64,000 bases of DNA from NCBI RefSeq assembly GCF_034067285.1, contig NZ_CP139286.1:1116001-1180000 (forward strand). Direction: 5' to 3'. The translations under genes were made by a program, and so were the position numbers. This DNA comes from Acinetobacter pittii. Lineage in GTDB: Bacteria > Pseudomonadota > Gammaproteobacteria > Pseudomonadales > Moraxellaceae. The notes under the pieces were generated by a model. The model had not been told where the DNA came from. It saw nothing but the letters and a program-made list of their open reading frames with translations, and ran no database searches. Of the stretch, positions 63,965 through 64,000 are shown piece after piece; within the stretch, counting starts at the first letter, position 1, and the number at the start of each line of letters is the position of its first letter.

Positions 63965-64000
63965 GAGTTCTCCTTATAGGATCGAATGGGATAACCAATA

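Noticed and set aside
1..64000. CRISPR array, insertion sequence, prophage or integron in the window
   Set aside because: No regularly spaced repeats, no transposase, integrase or phage genes, and the two repeats found are structured intergenic elements without coding capacity.

Overview
The window is chromosomal DNA from an Acinetobacter of the A. baumannii / A. calcoaceticus group. The pointers are: an RND pump operon with a divergent LysR regulator that matches adeL-adeFGH; a 109-residue small multidrug pump matching AbeS; a fused tyrA-aroA gene; orphan T2SS and Nudix-ThiE genes; low GC; and the intergenic style. Nothing looks like a prophage, transposon, integron or CRISPR array. Most of it is ordinary core genome, so the interest lies in the non-coding and structural layer.

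Layout. 1-5.8 kb: the 3' end of sthA, an MFS carrier with a coupled 44-codon ORF, a nitrate carrier (narK type) behind a sigma-54 promoter and a two-hairpin leader, an OmpW-family protein, and map. 5.9-7.9 kb: rpsB-tsf with an S2 leader and an internal terminator. 7.9-10.9 kb: a DUF3465 protein, an AraC regulator, azlC-azlD, and a DUF962/Mpo1-like membrane protein. 11.5-14.5 kb: the cell-wall genes rodA-mltB and rlpA. 14.7-17.9 kb: a yadG-yadH-queF-unknown operon, then tRNA-Arg(CCG). 18-22.6 kb: an unknown protein, a DnaQ-like exonuclease, a lipoprotein lipase and glyA. 22.6-29.7 kb: adeH-adeG-adeF against adeL. 29.9-33 kb: a basic amino acid ABC importer. 33-36.6 kb: abeS, fpr, trmO-like, MgtC/DUF4010. 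36.9-41.2 kb: an orphan GspE ATPase and a ygiW-qseB-qseC-like module. 41.2-48 kb: hemP, Nudix-ThiE, a TPR lipoprotein, mrcB, nadK, yeaC, ybiB. 48-53 kb: dctA, an acyl-CoA dehydrogenase, a lipoprotein, and a Fur-boxed siderophore-type esterase. 53-59.7 kb: pheA, the tyrA-aroA fusion, an unknown, pepD, rnz. 59.9-64 kb: an alpha/beta hydrolase, yaaA, thiS-thiG, a DUF423 protein, rpoH.

Three non-coding signals stand out. First, the narK leader carries a consensus -24/-12 promoter followed at once by two stem-loops whose six-base loops both fit the A1/G4 signature of ANTAR (NasR/NasT-type) target RNAs. Second, two copies of a roughly 150-bp structured repeat lie at 46836-46986 and 61446-61593. Each sits between convergent genes. 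They share a 39-base identical block, while their flanking hairpins differ in sequence but keep pairing (covariation). Third, several intrinsic terminators are built into the ends of reading frames, and several hairpins overlap ribosome-binding regions (azlC, dctA, tyrA-aroA).

Most function calls rest on recognising protein families by eye. No searches were run. Starts were chosen by ribosome-binding site and family length, and often lie downstream of the longest possible TTG/GTG start.
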